Assembly: GCF_050003625.1 (NCBI RefSeq)
Contig: NC_134400.1
Location: 65,275,011 to 65,339,010, forward strand
Direction of reading: 5' to 3'
Source: Haematobia irritans
Taxonomy: Eukaryota; Arthropoda; Insecta; Diptera; Muscidae
Length of the DNA: 64,000 nt
The stretch's first letter is position 1. Every line of letters begins with the position of its first letter. Shown here in pieces: positions 63,862 through 64,000 of this stretch. The position numbers and the translations under genes are program-made. The notes below the pieces were generated by a model. The model ran no database searches. It saw nothing but the letters and a program-made list of their open reading frames with translations, and had not been told where the DNA came from.

Positions 63862-64000
63862 TCCCAGCAACAACATTTGGGAGTTCTTCCACAGGCACAA
63901 CTTTAAAAGCACTTCCAGAAGATGCACTTCCAATGATGATCTTTATTTTAACTACCCAGGAAGGAACATGCTAAATCCAATCAGAAAAAATAGTGAATTT
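63862..64000 (-). repeat. Dispersed repeat, runs off the right edge
   Basis: The reverse complement matches 37990-38096 (GGAAGTGCTTTTAAAGTTGT, then AACTCCCAAA). The end CCCAGCAACAACATTTGGGAG also resembles 4936-4962. Probably a small DNA element. Confidence 0.65.

Overview
The window is A/T-rich eukaryotic DNA from an insect, most likely a muscoid (calyptrate) fly. The evidence is an irritans-type mariner end, Jockey-, LOA-, Ty3/gypsy- and BEL/Pao-type retrotransposons of dipteran character, and long runs of two interspersed-repeat families (here TATACCC-1 and TATACCC-2) of a kind I associate with calyptrate fly genomes. The species is an inference. I found no intact host gene, rRNA or functional tRNA; almost every base that can be explained is transposable element (TE).

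Layout. (1) 1-3645: degenerate LOA/R1-type non-LTR element on the minus strand, cutting a second non-LTR reverse transcriptase (RT) fragment (3646-4140). (2) 4740-6395: short DNA-element remnants, an irritans-type mariner 5' end, an LTR-like block and a 224-bp inverted-repeat element. (3) 6396-33550: an old minus-strand Ty3/gypsy element of the 412/mdg1 type ('A'), opened by four later insertions: plus-strand gypsy 'B' (7208-13528), a 560-bp element with an 8-bp target duplication (13566-14125), minus-strand gypsy 'C' (16882-28866), and a 3-kb CACTG-ended element 'E' (29376-32438). C is itself opened by a full-length BEL/Pao element (20057-27527). (4) 33586-40390: a (TA)n tract and small dispersed repeats with no gene. 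(5) 40396-49272: a minus-strand Jockey element split by a TA-flanked repeat and two TATACCC-1 copies. (6) 49300-51117: unassigned sequence plus a dispersed repeat. (7) 51118-63858: a third TATACCC-1 copy holding a mariner-like element (51636-52567) and a plus-strand gypsy 'D' (52990-63154). D is in turn interrupted by a TA-flanked repeat and by TATACCC-2. (8) 63862-64000: another dispersed repeat.

Target-site duplications (TSDs) define the boundaries: CTAT for B, TAATC for C, GCTAT for the BEL, ATTT for D, GGTTCTTT for the 560-bp element and TA for the mariner. LTR similarity gives the relative age. The two C LTRs look identical and the BEL LTRs nearly so, while A and the LOA element are riddled with frameshifts.

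Most unusual: the BEL element has a third ORF in the env position. It repeats the gag zinc-knuckle triplet and starts 2 nt after a strong splice acceptor, with a consensus donor in the leader. Other points of interest are a possible small myristoylated membrane protein upstream of gag in A, and exon-like cassettes with splice sites inside two DNA elements. The two TATACCC families also share a ~152-bp period and a terminal hairpin although their sequences differ.
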